A DNA stretch of 64,000 nucleotides from an uncultured Alphaproteobacteria bacterium (GTDB lineage: Bacteria > Pseudomonadota > Alphaproteobacteria > RF32 > CAG-239), in assembly GCA_944390885.1 (NCBI GenBank), contig CALXRP010000001.1, positions 110,906 through 174,905 of the forward strand, written 5' to 3'. The number at the start of each line of letters is the position of its first letter. The first letter of the stretch is position 1. Below the pieces are notes generated by a model, which saw only the letters and a program-made list of their open reading frames with translations, was not told where the DNA came from and searched no databases. The position numbers and the translations under genes are program-made. Below are positions 26,530 to 35,801 of this stretch, one piece after another.

Positions 26530-27636
26530 ATGAACCCGCAGTCTATTCTTGGAAGATATCTGACCAAACAGATTATTTACAATTTTCTTGCCGTTTTGCT
26601 GATGGTGATGGGAATCGTTATGCTGTTTGAAGTTGTTGAGCTGCTGCGTCGGGCTTCCGGCCGGGATGATGCTTCTTTCGGCCTGATTATGGAGATGGCT
26701 TTTACCAAACTGCCAAAAACCGTGGAAATGGTTTTTCCGTTTGTGATGATGATTGCGGCCATGATTACGTTTTGGAAACTCAGCAAAAGCAATGAGTTTG
26801 TGATAATCCGGAGTGCGGGCGTGTCTATCTGGGGGTTTTTGACACCGGTTCTTTTGGCAACGTTTTTGATCGGTGTGGCTAATGTTACGGTGGTTAATCC
26901 GATTTCTGCCCGGATGAACGAATTATATGAAACACTGAATTATCGTTTTAAAACGCACAATCCGAAGGCTGTTCTGTTTTCTGAGAAGGGGTTGTGGCTG
27001 CGGGAGGCAATCAGCGCCGATAAGTTTCTTTATTTGCAGGCAAAATCTGTTCGGCAAGAGAATAATAGTTTATTTTTGCGTGGTGTAACGATTTTGGAGA
27101 TGAATAGGGAATCTCAGAATTTGCGCCGGGTTGAGGCTTATGCCGCCAATTTGAAAGGTAATGCGTTTGAGTTGATTAACGTTAAGATTTATGAGCCCGG
27201 AAAGCCCACCGTGTCGCAAGATAAGCTTATGTATAAAACAACATTGACGATAGAACGGATAAAAGAAAATTTTGTTGAGCCGGAATCGATTTCTTTTTGG
27301 GATTTGCCGGATACAATTCATTTTTATGAGATGTCGGGTTTTTCGGCGCAAAAGCACAGGCTGCGTTATTTGTCCCTGCTGGCCTCACCTTTTTTGCTTT
27401 GTTCCATGGTTTTGGTGGCAGCAGTTTTTGCCTTGCGGCCGAATAACCGGCGCGGCGGTGTAATGTATCTGATTGTCGGCGGGCTTTCTACCGGTTTTAT
27501 TGTCTATTTTATGTCGCAAGTTATTTATGCTTTCGGAATCAATAATATTATCCCCGGTTTTTTGGCGGTTTGGACGCCGGCGCTGATTGTGATGATGATT
27601 AGCGTGTCGGTTCTTCTCCATCTCGAGGACGGGTAA
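26530..27636 (+). CDS. lptG: LPS export permease LptG
   Basis: Second transmembrane subunit of LptBFG. The 368-residue product has the YjgP/YjgQ layout: three helices, a periplasmic jellyroll (about 130-250) and three C-terminal helices. The start SILGRYLTKQIIYNFL and the segment SNEFVIIRSAGVSIW are diagnostic. It is separate from lptF, which lies on the minus strand 5 kb away. Its stop TAA (27634-27636) runs directly into the left arm of repeat array 2. Confidence 0.93.
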   Translation: MNPQSILGRYLTKQIIYNFLAVLLMVMGIVMLFEVVELLRRASGRDDASFGLIMEMAFTKLPKTVEMVFPFVMMIAAMITFWKLSKSNEFVIIRSAGVSIWGFLTPVLLATFLIGVANVTVVNPISARMNELYETLNYRFKTHNPKAVLFSEKGLWLREAISADKFLYLQAKSVRQENNSLFLRGVTILEMNRESQNLRRVEAYAANLKGNAFELINVKIYEPGKPTVSQDKLMYKTTLTIERIKENFVEPESISFWDLPDTIHFYEMSGFSAQKHRLRYLSLLASPFLLCSMVLVAAVFALRPNNRRGGVMYLIVGGLSTGFIVYFMSQVIYAFGINNIIPGFLAVWTPALIVMMISVSVLLHLEDG

Positions 27637-27740
27637 AAAACGCGCTCTGTGGTCATCTAATACAGAAAAAAGAATTTTAGCTAAGTCATGTACCTCTATG
27701 TACACTCCTGTCGCTAAAATTCTTTTTTCTTATTATCTGA
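27637..27740 (+). repeat. Repeat unit A3 (array 2, after lptG)
   Basis: Starts with the base after the lptG stop. The inner 16-bp stem (27666-27681 with 27713-27728) is identical to that of A1, and the tip is GTAC-ctctat-GTAC (27690-27703). After cttattatctga the usual right end is replaced by module B1. Confidence 0.9.
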
Positions 27741-27879
27741 CTTAGGTATCTAGGCGCGCTGCGGTTGCTAACGCTTTCCTAGCTTGCCAAGATGTTCCAA
27801 AGAGCTTGCAGACAAAAACAACCGGAGCAGCGGTTGTTTTTGCTTAGCGCTTATATCGCGTTTTTTACAGCGGCTTGAA
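27741..27879 (+). repeat. Repeat module B1 (array 2)
   Basis: A 139-bp module that aligns without gaps to B2 at 35989-36127 with 6 differences by eye. It contains ctagg/cctag arms (27750-27782) and a 10-bp perfect hairpin aaaaacaacc (27814-27823) / ggttgttttt (27832-27841) that looks like a terminator. Its last bases match the normal right end and linker of units A and D. Confidence 0.85.
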
Positions 27880-27997
27880 GAGACGTTAGTTATGGAAAGT
27901 TTAAAGCTAAGTTACGTATGTTTATGTACGTGCCTGTCGCCTTAAAGTTTTTTTTATTACCAGCCTAATTTTCTTCGTTTTTTATAGTGGCTTGAAA
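27866..27997 (+). repeat. Repeat unit D1 (array 2)
   Basis: Linker acagcggcttgaa, then arms aaagtttaaagc (about 27896-27907) and gccttaaagttt (about 27939-27950) around a tip containing acgtat-gtttat-gtacgt. The stem carries two mismatches compared with D2. It ends shortly before the 3' end of the convergent TPR gene. Confidence 0.75.
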
Positions 27998-28005
27998 GGA
28001 GTTTG

Positions 28006-29370
28006 TTAACTTTCCAAAATGTTTAAGCTCTGGCTGGTTTTGGCAATGTCGGTAGTTATTTTGCGGGTTTCTTCAATATTATCAGCGTTTTCAAAGATAT
28101 AAAGAGCATCATGGAAATATTCCAAAGCTTCTTCCAACAATGCTTTGTCTCCGGCGTTTTTGCCCAGGCGGTAATAGATTTCACCGATATGTTCCTGGCT
28201 TTTGGCCCATTCTATCGGGGCTCTCCGTTCGGTTATGACTTTTTGCTGGTTTTTATAGCTGGCAATGGCGAGCTCTGAGATTTCTTCACTTTTGGTAAAG
28301 TTGCCGAGAAGACCGAGCATATAGCCCAATTCGCTTTGAATTTGTGCCCAAAATTCCGGAAACAAGGCAAGAGTATAAATTTTTTCTGTTTCTCGCAGTT
28401 GGAAGACAGCATCGCGCAAGGCCTGAATATCTTCTTTATACAGCCAGTAATTTAAGAACAGATGGGACAATTTGTAAGAAATATAACCGTAATCATACGG
28501 GTAGTTATATTTGCTTAAGTATTTTTGTGCCTGACGGTAATAGTTGATTGCTTCACGGAAATGGCGGGCCGATTGTTTTGGAATGTATTTTGTTGAGCAG
28601 TCGTAAAGCTGTCCGAGATGGTTATATATACAACCAAGGTGGATTGGCGCGGTTATCAAATCCTGATGTTTCAGCGCCGTATCAAAAAGGTTTTTTACGA
28701 TTTTGAAGTCTTTTCCCTGACCGCGGTCAAAACAATAGCTGAGGTAAATTATGCCCAGAAAGTTCATTATATAAGGCATATATTCAATGGAAAGTTTTTT
28801 AGCGGAATCATCTTTTGAAAGAGAATTGATTATCCTTTTTAACAAATATCTTTTTTGGATTTTCTTTTCTTTTGAAAAAGTATTGAGAGAGCTGACGACG
28901 GCGCCATAAATCAAATTTCCGACAGCCGGCGGGATAGTATTTCCCGAAGTTAACAGATCGGCCGGAATGTATAAACTGTCCAAAAGGGAAACAAAGGCAC
29001 AGTCTTCATTTTCATATTGTTTTTCAGTTTGAAAGTTCAAGCGAATTTTGCTGCCTTCGCGATATCCCCAGATCAAGACGTCGGCTTGAGTCTTGTCCAA
29101 AATGGTTTGTCCTCGGTCAATCAGGTCAAACAGCGTCCGACTTTCCAGATTGAGAAATGTTTTAGAAAAAGGTTCATCAAAATAAGAAACAGCCAAGCCG
29201 TCTTTACCGCTTAACAGACGTGCTATGACTTCGCCGCTGTTGCTTTCAATATTTTCGGAAAATTCAACGACCACAACTTTGAATTTTATCAGGTCAACGG
29301 CGTTAATGGCCAAATTCAGGTTGTCCGTCCGGGGATGAAAAATTTTATGAAGAAAATCTGCCAGCCACAT
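28006..29370 (-). CDS. TPR-repeat protein of unknown role
   Basis: A 454-residue soluble protein. The first about 150 residues form an alpha/beta region (VVVVEFSEN, ADVLIWGYREG) without a motif I recognise. Residues about 190-450 are helical and contain tetratricopeptide-like pairs, for example the stretch with HFREAINYYRQAQKYL and the one with LEEALEYFHDALYIF. Its ATG overlaps the stop of the upstream membrane-protein gene (TAATG), so the two are translationally coupled. I infer a protein-interaction role with the membrane partner. Its 3' end faces repeat array 2. Confidence 0.65.
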   Translation of the reverse strand: MWLADFLHKIFHPRTDNLNLAINAVDLIKFKVVVVEFSENIESNSGEVIARLLSGKDGLAVSYFDEPFSKTFLNLESRTLFDLIDRGQTILDKTQADVLIWGYREGSKIRLNFQTEKQYENEDCAFVSLLDSLYIPADLLTSGNTIPPAVGNLIYGAVVSSLNTFSKEKKIQKRYLLKRIINSLSKDDSAKKLSIEYMPYIMNFLGIIYLSYCFDRGQGKDFKIVKNLFDTALKHQDLITAPIHLGCIYNHLGQLYDCSTKYIPKQSARHFREAINYYRQAQKYLSKYNYPYDYGYISYKLSHLFLNYWLYKEDIQALRDAVFQLRETEKIYTLALFPEFWAQIQSELGYMLGLLGNFTKSEEISELAIASYKNQQKVITERRAPIEWAKSQEHIGEIYYRLGKNAGDKALLEEALEYFHDALYIFENADNIEETRKITTDIAKTSQSLNILES

Positions 29371-30440
29371 TAGTTTCTTTTGTCCTTGTTTATGTTGCCT
29401 TTCATATCTTCAAAATTATTTTTGATTTCGTTTATGACATTTCTGTTGATTTCACGAAAACTTTGATTGGCTGTTTGCCAGTTTTTTATTTTATTCAGAT
29501 ACCAAGCCGTGATTACGGCGCTTAATATCGGAATAGAGTAGATATTCGGAGAATAGGCTTCGAAATATCCAAGAACAATCATTACAATTTCCAACCGCAG
29601 GATATTGTTGGCAATGTTGTCGGGCGAAAGTCCGGAAATGTTTGCCTGAAAATAAGTGGTATTGGCCGTTATATCAGCGTATTGTTCTCGCGGAAGCAAG
29701 GCTTGCAGCAAAGCCCAGGAGATTTCGATGATGAAAAACATGTTGAATATGATCATACACGGAGCGGCACCTTCCGAGGCGGAACGGAATATCAATCCTC
29801 CGAGCAAAAAACCCAATGCCGTGCAGTCGGCATTAGAAAACTGCAGACGGGCAGGATACCAATTGAACATCAGAAATGCGGTAATAATTATTGCAAAAAT
29901 TAAAGCCAAAGCTCCCAACATGTGCGGAAGAGCAGAAGCTAAAGCTAACAAAAATATACCGGCCGCCGCCGTAATGGCATGTAGGCCCGCAACGGCTTCC
30001 ACCCCGTTTAAAAACCGGTATAGAAAACTAAAGGCAAACCACAGAAAAATAAATAACAGAATGTTTAAAAATTCCGGAATTTGCGGGATAACAGATATGT
30101 TTTGGGGCATAAAAATCGTTAAGACCGCGGTTCCCGCCAAAACGCTTAATGCGGAATATTTGGCGGAAAAACGGGAGGAAATATAAAAAATCAGAGCAGC
30201 GGCAATGAGCAAAACCGGAAGTTCAAATATTGAATATCCGCTTATGAAGTCGTTATCCTGATAAAAGGTAAAAGTTAAGATAAGGCCGCAGATGCTAAAA
30301 ACGGCAAAAATGATTATGAAAGGCGAAATTTGTGTGGGGGTTTGAGAAACTTTTTGCCGGTTTAAGGCATAAAAACCGGCAAAGCTTAAGAAAAAGCTTG
30401 CAATTGAGCAAATTATCAAAAAAACATTATCAAAATTCAT
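29370..30440 (-). CDS. MraY/WecA-like (GT4 family) membrane protein without catalytic residues
   Basis: A 356-residue protein with about ten transmembrane helices. The pattern FNWYPARLQFSNADCTALGF (near 193-212) lines up with the N-x-PA-x-(I/L)FxGDxGSxxLGF motif of polyprenyl-phosphate sugar-1-phosphate transferases, and FLNGVEAVAGLHAI (near 144-157) with NxxDGxDGLAxG. The catalytic acids are replaced: the DD pair becomes a YISS-like stretch, DGxDG becomes NGVEA, and GDxGS becomes NADCT. I therefore expect it to be inactive as a transferase. The call rests on motif spacing and topology by eye. It is coupled to the TPR gene downstream. Confidence 0.55.
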   Translation of the reverse strand: MNFDNVFLIICSIASFFLSFAGFYALNRQKVSQTPTQISPFIIIFAVFSICGLILTFTFYQDNDFISGYSIFELPVLLIAAALIFYISSRFSAKYSALSVLAGTAVLTIFMPQNISVIPQIPEFLNILLFIFLWFAFSFLYRFLNGVEAVAGLHAITAAAGIFLLALASALPHMLGALALIFAIIITAFLMFNWYPARLQFSNADCTALGFLLGGLIFRSASEGAAPCMIIFNMFFIIEISWALLQALLPREQYADITANTTYFQANISGLSPDNIANNILRLEIVMIVLGYFEAYSPNIYSIPILSAVITAWYLNKIKNWQTANQSFREINRNVINEIKNNFEDMKGNINKDKRN

Positions 30441-30510
30441 TGCCTGTTTTTCTCCGGTTTTCCGAACTATTGTAACCGATTAATTTATTTGTTCAATAAG
30501 CAATGTGTTT

Positions 30511-31422
30511 TTATGCGGAGATATCTTTCGGAAGAATCTTTTTTAGAGCCGTGATTGTGATGTTATGCCGGCGGGCGATGTCTGAAATCGTCATATGAAT
30601 ATTGTTTAGTTCCTGTCGGGTTGCATCTCCGGGGGTCTGAGTATCGTAAACGTAGTTTATCGGCGTATTGTATATTTTTTTTAAGGTTTCAGCGCTGTCC
30701 AGAGGAATATTGTCTTCGGCTGCCAGAGAGCAGATTTCGTTAACGGCTGCTTCGATTTCTTTTTGTTTTTCTTTGTTTTTTAATATGTTGAATATACTTT
30801 GGCGATAAAATCCCGATGCCAGGGCAGAAACGGAGTAAACCGAGAAAGTCTGCCAGAAGACCTGATTTTTGTCTTCGCAGGTTTGACACAAAATTTCAGC
30901 ACTGTGAAAATAACTTAGGGCTTTTAAAGAATATTCCAAAGTGTTGAACGGTTTGGACAGTGTGATCTGCGGTTCTCCGCCGAGGATGAATATCTGGTTG
31001 TCTTTTGCCAATAACCAGCCGTCAAAATGAGCTCTGATTGTGCTGTGCTTCAACAAGCTTTCAATGATTTTGAAGTCAGGAAGGGTGGAAAAAACGACAA
31101 CCGGCGCATTAGAAAAACAAGAAGCGGAAAGCAGCATCAGATCTGATTTTAGGTTGCGGTTTTGCGAAGTGATTATAAGCATTTTGGCTTTTTCTGAAGA
31201 ATAATGCCGGCAAGGAATGTTTATTTTTTGTTTTTTCAGACTATGTTCTTCTCTCAGGCTGATTTCGATTTCTGAGGCAGCACATTGTTGTTTGGAGGCT
31301 ATTATAACGGCATTTTCTCCTTTTGAGATAAATTTTGCGGCAAGATATTGTCCGAGGGGTGTGTTGCCGAGAATATATATCGGGAGTTTGGATGCTGTTG
31401 TTTTTTCAGTTTGTGCGGCCAT
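30511..31422 (-). CDS. Ketopantoate-reductase-like protein, probably degenerate
   Basis: A 303-residue protein whose start reads YILGNTPLGQYLAAKFISKG, a Rossmann-like dinucleotide site with GNTPLG in place of GxGxxG. The C-terminal half has the helical pattern of PanE/ApbA proteins (FWQTFSVYSVSALASG, then ATRQELNNIHMTISDIAR near the end). The conserved Lys and Asn of the PanE K-x3-N motif appear lost (QTFSVY). It starts 4 bp after the rsmB stop, so it is in the same operon. Function unknown; it may bind a nucleotide without catalysis. Confidence 0.5.
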   Translation of the reverse strand: MAAQTEKTTASKLPIYILGNTPLGQYLAAKFISKGENAVIIASKQQCAASEIEISLREEHSLKKQKINIPCRHYSSEKAKMLIITSQNRNLKSDLMLLSASCFSNAPVVVFSTLPDFKIIESLLKHSTIRAHFDGWLLAKDNQIFILGGEPQITLSKPFNTLEYSLKALSYFHSAEILCQTCEDKNQVFWQTFSVYSVSALASGFYRQSIFNILKNKEKQKEIEAAVNEICSLAAEDNIPLDSAETLKKIYNTPINYVYDTQTPGDATRQELNNIHMTISDIARRHNITITALKKILPKDISA

Positions 31423-31425
31423 GGC

Positions 31426-32709
31426 TTATTTTGTCCTTTGCAGTTTGGCAATAAAAAAAGAATCGGCTCCTCCCAATGATGATAAATGATACGGGAGTGT
31501 TCGAATAAAGCCTTCCGGTGTGAAGATGCTGTTTGGCATTGTGTCGGAAAAATCTTGGGCAGACAGCGGAATTAACCGGAATTCAGGATTGTTTTGCAGA
31601 AAAGCGGTTATCTGCCGCTCTCCTTCCTCTTTGGCAACGGAGCAGGTGCAATAAATCAATTCGCCGCCGATTTTTATGGCTTTTGCCGCTTTTTTAAGAA
31701 TTTGTTTTTGCAGTTTGGCCATTTTTTCTATATCTGAGGCTTTTTTTATGTGAACGAGTTCCGGATGACGGCGCAATGTTCCGGTTGCCGAGCAAGGAGC
31801 GTCAAGCAGGACGGCGTCATAGTTGTCGGATATTTTTTCCAGATAATCCAAAGCATCGGCACAGATTATCTGCGGCATGGGCAATTTCAGACGGCGGATG
31901 TTTTCTGTCAGAGTTTTAAGACGGTCTTCGGAGATGTCAAGCGACGTAACCTTTGCGCCGGCAGATAATAACTGGGCGGTTTTTCCGCCTGGAGCGGCAC
32001 AAAGATCCAGAATCTTTTTTCCTGCCGGGGTGCTTATGGTTTTTGCAGCGAGAGAGGCCGAGAAATCCTGAACCCACCATTCGCCTTCCTTATAACCGGG
32101 AAGTTTTTCTATTTTTCCATTGTTTTCCAGGCGAACGGAACCGTTTGGCAATAGTGTTCCTTTTAGCTTTTCAGCCCACTCTGCGGGGTTTGCTTTGATT
32201 GTCAGGTCAAGCGGAGGTTCGTTTAGCGAAGCGGCTTCGATTAAGGCTGTTTGGTTTTTGCCATAATCTTTTTCCAGGAGTTTTCTGAAGTTTTCGGGGA
32301 AAAATATGCCGTTATCTGCTTTTAGCAGCTCTTCTTTTGCTGCCGCAATTTTGCGCAAAACGGCATTGGCAAAGCCGGCAACGTATTTGTCATTTTGTTT
32401 TTTTATCAGGTTGACATAACTGTTAAGCACGGCATAGTCAGGCGTATCAAGAAAAAGGAGTTCTGCGCTTGCCAGAATTAGTGCATAACGGGCAAAGGCG
32501 TGTTTGTCGGGCAATTTTTTTGCGGCAAAAACGGAAATGACCTTTTGCAAAAAGACCAGCCGGCGCAAAGCCGTGAGAATTACCATGTTTAAAAAAGCCA
32601 GGTCCTTGTGCCCGGAAAAAGAGCCTTCATTTTTTATTTCGCTGAAAAAACGTTGGTTTTCCAATATGTTTTGCAGCGTTTCGACAGCTTGTTGACGCGG
32701 ATCGTTCAT
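31426..32709 (-). CDS. rsmB: 16S rRNA (cytosine-967-C5)-methyltransferase RsmB
   Basis: Methylates C967 of 16S rRNA. The 427-residue product has an N-terminal NusB-like helical domain, the SAM-binding DLCAAPGGKT loop, LLDAPCSATGT with the first catalytic Cys, and the second Cys in LIYCTCSV. I start at ATG 32709 (MNDPRQQ); a TTG four codons earlier is in frame. It leads a minus-strand group with the PanE-like gene and possibly the GT4-like and TPR genes further on. Confidence 0.93.
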   Translation of the reverse strand: MNDPRQQAVETLQNILENQRFFSEIKNEGSFSGHKDLAFLNMVILTALRRLVFLQKVISVFAAKKLPDKHAFARYALILASAELLFLDTPDYAVLNSYVNLIKKQNDKYVAGFANAVLRKIAAAKEELLKADNGIFFPENFRKLLEKDYGKNQTALIEAASLNEPPLDLTIKANPAEWAEKLKGTLLPNGSVRLENNGKIEKLPGYKEGEWWVQDFSASLAAKTISTPAGKKILDLCAAPGGKTAQLLSAGAKVTSLDISEDRLKTLTENIRRLKLPMPQIICADALDYLEKISDNYDAVLLDAPCSATGTLRRHPELVHIKKASDIEKMAKLQKQILKKAAKAIKIGGELIYCTCSVAKEEGERQITAFLQNNPEFRLIPLSAQDFSDTMPNSIFTPEGFIRTLPYHLSSLGGADSFFIAKLQRTK

Positions 32710-32855
32710 CCTTTTTTCCAATTTGTTTTGTTTTGCCGGTATTTTAACGGATTGCCACGGAAATACAAGTGTGAAATTTTTATTTTGGACTCTTGTTTTT
32801 TGGATGATTTTATTATAACCTGAGCAAAGCTTTGTTTTTTTAAGGAATGTGATAA

Positions 32856-33290
32856 ATGAAAAAAACGCTTTTGACTTTGTTTGCGGTTGCTGTTATGACC
32901 AGCGGCTGCTCGTATTTTTCATGGATGAATCCCTGGGCTGATGATAAGAAGCCGGAAGCTGTCAAAGAACTGCCGGTAAACGAGTTTTTGTGGCAGGCAG
33001 CTTTGGATAGAATGAGTTTTACGCCGTTGAAAACCAAAAATCCGGAAAAAGGACTGATTGTAACAGACTGGTTCAGAATGGAAGGGTATCCGCGGGAGTT
33101 GTTTATGGTCAAAGTTCAAGTGCTGACCAAAGAGTTGCGCAGCGACGGCATTAAAGTCAGCGTTGAGAAAAGAGTACTGCGGGCCGGGAAATGGTATGAT
33201 GAGGAAGCCGGAAGTCGACTGCAAAGCGGTATGGAAAACAGAATCCTCTTGAAGGCAAGGGAATTGTACAGTGCAAGTTTATATAGATAA
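32856..33290 (+). CDS. DUF3576 lipoprotein
   Basis: A 144-residue lipoprotein with a type II signal peptide; the lipobox Cys is Cys18 (MTSGC). The body has VTDWFRMEGYPRELFMVKVQV and resembles the DUF3576 family, which in alphaproteobacteria is typically found directly before leuS and lptE. That position holds here: leuS starts 33 bp downstream. A role in the cell envelope is likely by location, but the biochemical function is unknown. Confidence 0.8.
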   Translation: MKKTLLTLFAVAVMTSGCSYFSWMNPWADDKKPEAVKELPVNEFLWQAALDRMSFTPLKTKNPEKGLIVTDWFRMEGYPRELFMVKVQVLTKELRSDGIKVSVEKRVLRAGKWYDEEAGSRLQSGMENRILLKARELYSASLYR

Positions 33291-33323
33291 TTAGTTTAAG
33301 AATAATAGAATTGAGAATGAAAA

Positions 33324-35801
33324 ATGACTGACAGATATAATGGAAAAGGCTCATTTGAGGAATGGGCAAAAGAATGGGAAACTGAAGATCGTTATAATTT
33401 TAAAAAAATTGAGAAAAAGTGGCAAAGCATTTGGGATGAAAACAAGGCTTATAAGGTAGAAATCGACAAGAATAAGGAAAAGTATTATGTTTTGGTCGAA
33501 TTTCCTTATCCGTCCGGTGCCGGGCTGCATGTGGGACATCCTCGCTCTTATACGGCATTGGATGTTGTTGCGCGCAAAAAGAGAATGCAGGGTTTTAACG
33601 TTTTGTATCCGATGGGCTTTGATGCCTTTGGTCTGCCGGCGGAAAATTATGCGATTAAGACCGGGGTTCATCCGGCGGTTTCTACTAAAGCCAATATTGA
33701 AAACTTTACCCGTCAGCTGAAGTCAATCGGATTCAGTTTTGACTGGGACAGAGCTTTTAATACCTGTGATCCGGAGTATTACAAGTGGACGCAGTGGATG
33801 TTTATCAAACTCTTTGAAAAGGGTTTGGCATATAAAGACAAAATGGCAATCAACTGGTGTCCGTCCTGCAAAGTCGGTCTGGCTAACGAAGAAGTTGTCA
33901 ACGGCTGCTGTGAACGTTGCGGTGCGCAGGTTGTTCGTAAGGACAAAGAGCAGTGGATGGTGGCAATTACAAAATATGCCGACCGTTTGATTAACGATTT
34001 GGATGATTTGGATTTTATTGATCGTGTTAAATCGCAGCAAATTAATTGGATCGGGCGTTCGGAAGGTGCCGAGCTGGATTTTGATTTGGTAGACGTTCAT
34101 GGCAATTCTTTAGGCGGAAGAAAGCTCAAAGTCTTTACAACGCGTCCGGATACGGCCTTTGGCGTAACTTATATGGTTATGGCGCCGGAGCATGCTTTTG
34201 TATCCGAGCTGATGCCGCAATTTGAGAATCCGGAAGAGATTAGGGCTTATGTTGAAGAAACAGCCAAGAAGTCTGATTTGCAGAGAACAATGGATGACAG
34301 CAAAACAGGTGTTGAACTGAAAGGAATTAAGGCAAAGAATCCGTTTAACGGAACGTTGATTCCGGTGTTTATTTCCGATTATGTTCTGACCGGTTACGGT
34401 ACCGGCGCAATTATGGCGGTGCCGGCGCATGATCAACGCGATTATGACTTTGCCAAAGCTTTTAATCTGCCGATCATTCAGGTTCTGGCCGGCGGCGATA
34501 TTGCCGAAAAGGCCTGGGAAGAAGACGGTGCACATATTAATTCCGGCTTTATGGACGGCATGAATAAAGATGAGGCGATGAAGGCTGCAATTGTTTTTGC
34601 CGAAAAGAACGGTTTTGGCAAATCGAAGGTTAATTTCAAATTGCGTGACTGGGTATTTTCACGTCAGCGTTATTGGGGTGAGCCTATTCCGATGGTTTAT
34701 TGCGAACATTGCGGTTGGCAGCCGGTTCCGGAAGATCAGCTTCCTCTGACTTTGCCGGAAGTTCCCGATTATCTGCCGAATGATAATGGCGACTCTCCTT
34801 TGGCAAAGGCCACCGACTGGGTTAATACAACTTGTCCGAAATGTGGAGCTCCGGCACGCAGAGAAACAGACGTTATGCCAAACTGGGCGGGTTCGTCATG
34901 GTATTTTCTGAGATATTGCGATCCGCACAATGACAAAGAGTTTGCCTCTAAAGAAGCATTGGATTACTGGATGAATGTCGATTGGTATAATGGTGGTATG
35001 GAGCATACGACTTTACACCTGCTTTATTCGCGTTTTTGGCATAAGTTTTTGTATGACTGCGGTTATGTGCCGACCAAAGAACCCTATCAACGTCGGACGT
35101 CGCATGGTATGATTTTGGCCGAGAACGGTGAGAAAATGTCAAAATCACGCGGTAACGTGATTAATCCCGATGACATTGTTAATAATTACGGGGCAGACAG
35201 CTTCCGTCTGTATGAAATGTTTATCGGGCCGTTTGACCAGGTGGCAATGTGGTCCGATGACAGTCTGAACGGTGTATACCGTTTTGTCGGCAAGGTTTAT
35301 AACTTGTTTAAGAAGGTTAATAAAAATGCCAAGCCCTCGGCTAAAGATGTTCAGATGATGCACAAGACCATTCTTGAAGTTACCGAAAGAATTGATCAGA
35401 TGAAGTTTAATACGGCGGTTTCTTCTTTGATGACTTATGTAAACCATTTGTCTTCTTTGGATGAGATTGCTCCGGAACTTTATGAAAATCTGCTGCTTTT
35501 GATGTGTCCGTTTACACCGCATCTGGCAGAGGAAATGTGGGCAAGAATGGGGCATACGTCATTGATTATTACAGAGCCCTGGCCGAAAGGTGATGCCAAA
35601 CTGGCTGAGGAAAATACCGTTACTTATGCCGTTCAGATTTGCGGCAAAATGCGCGGTACAATCGATTTGCCGAAAGATGCACCGCGCGAAGAGGTTGAAA
35701 AAGCCGCATTATCGCTTGAAAATGTTAAGCGGCAGTTGGAAGGCAAAGAGGTTAAAAAGGTTATTGTGGTGCCGAATAAAATCATCAACCTTGTTGCGTA
35801 A
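33324..35801 (+). CDS. leuS: Leucyl-tRNA synthetase
   Basis: Charges tRNA-Leu. The 825-residue class I enzyme has the HIGH-type signature HVGH (69-72), a Cys4 zinc module (CPSC...CERC near 190-210), the CP1 editing domain with TRPDTAFG and GTGAIMAVPAHDQRD, and KMSKS at 604-608. The N-terminus carries an extra leader of about 20 residues. The stretch PSGAGLHVGHPRSYTALD differs from PSGRIHMGHVRNYT expected in alpha- and gammaproteobacteria and resembles LeuRS of Firmicutes or candidate phyla, so it may have been acquired. The TAA stop leads straight into repeat array 3, which separates leuS from lptE. Confidence 0.96.
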   Translation: MTDRYNGKGSFEEWAKEWETEDRYNFKKIEKKWQSIWDENKAYKVEIDKNKEKYYVLVEFPYPSGAGLHVGHPRSYTALDVVARKKRMQGFNVLYPMGFDAFGLPAENYAIKTGVHPAVSTKANIENFTRQLKSIGFSFDWDRAFNTCDPEYYKWTQWMFIKLFEKGLAYKDKMAINWCPSCKVGLANEEVVNGCCERCGAQVVRKDKEQWMVAITKYADRLINDLDDLDFIDRVKSQQINWIGRSEGAELDFDLVDVHGNSLGGRKLKVFTTRPDTAFGVTYMVMAPEHAFVSELMPQFENPEEIRAYVEETAKKSDLQRTMDDSKTGVELKGIKAKNPFNGTLIPVFISDYVLTGYGTGAIMAVPAHDQRDYDFAKAFNLPIIQVLAGGDIAEKAWEEDGAHINSGFMDGMNKDEAMKAAIVFAEKNGFGKSKVNFKLRDWVFSRQRYWGEPIPMVYCEHCGWQPVPEDQLPLTLPEVPDYLPNDNGDSPLAKATDWVNTTCPKCGAPARRETDVMPNWAGSSWYFLRYCDPHNDKEFASKEALDYWMNVDWYNGGMEHTTLHLLYSRFWHKFLYDCGYVPTKEPYQRRTSHGMILAENGEKMSKSRGNVINPDDIVNNYGADSFRLYEMFIGPFDQVAMWSDDSLNGVYRFVGKVYNLFKKVNKNAKPSAKDVQMMHKTILEVTERIDQMKFNTAVSSLMTYVNHLSSLDEIAPELYENLLLLMCPFTPHLAEEMWARMGHTSLIITEPWPKGDAKLAEENTVTYAVQICGKMRGTIDLPKDAPREEVEKAALSLENVKRQLEGKEVKKVIVVPNKIINLVA

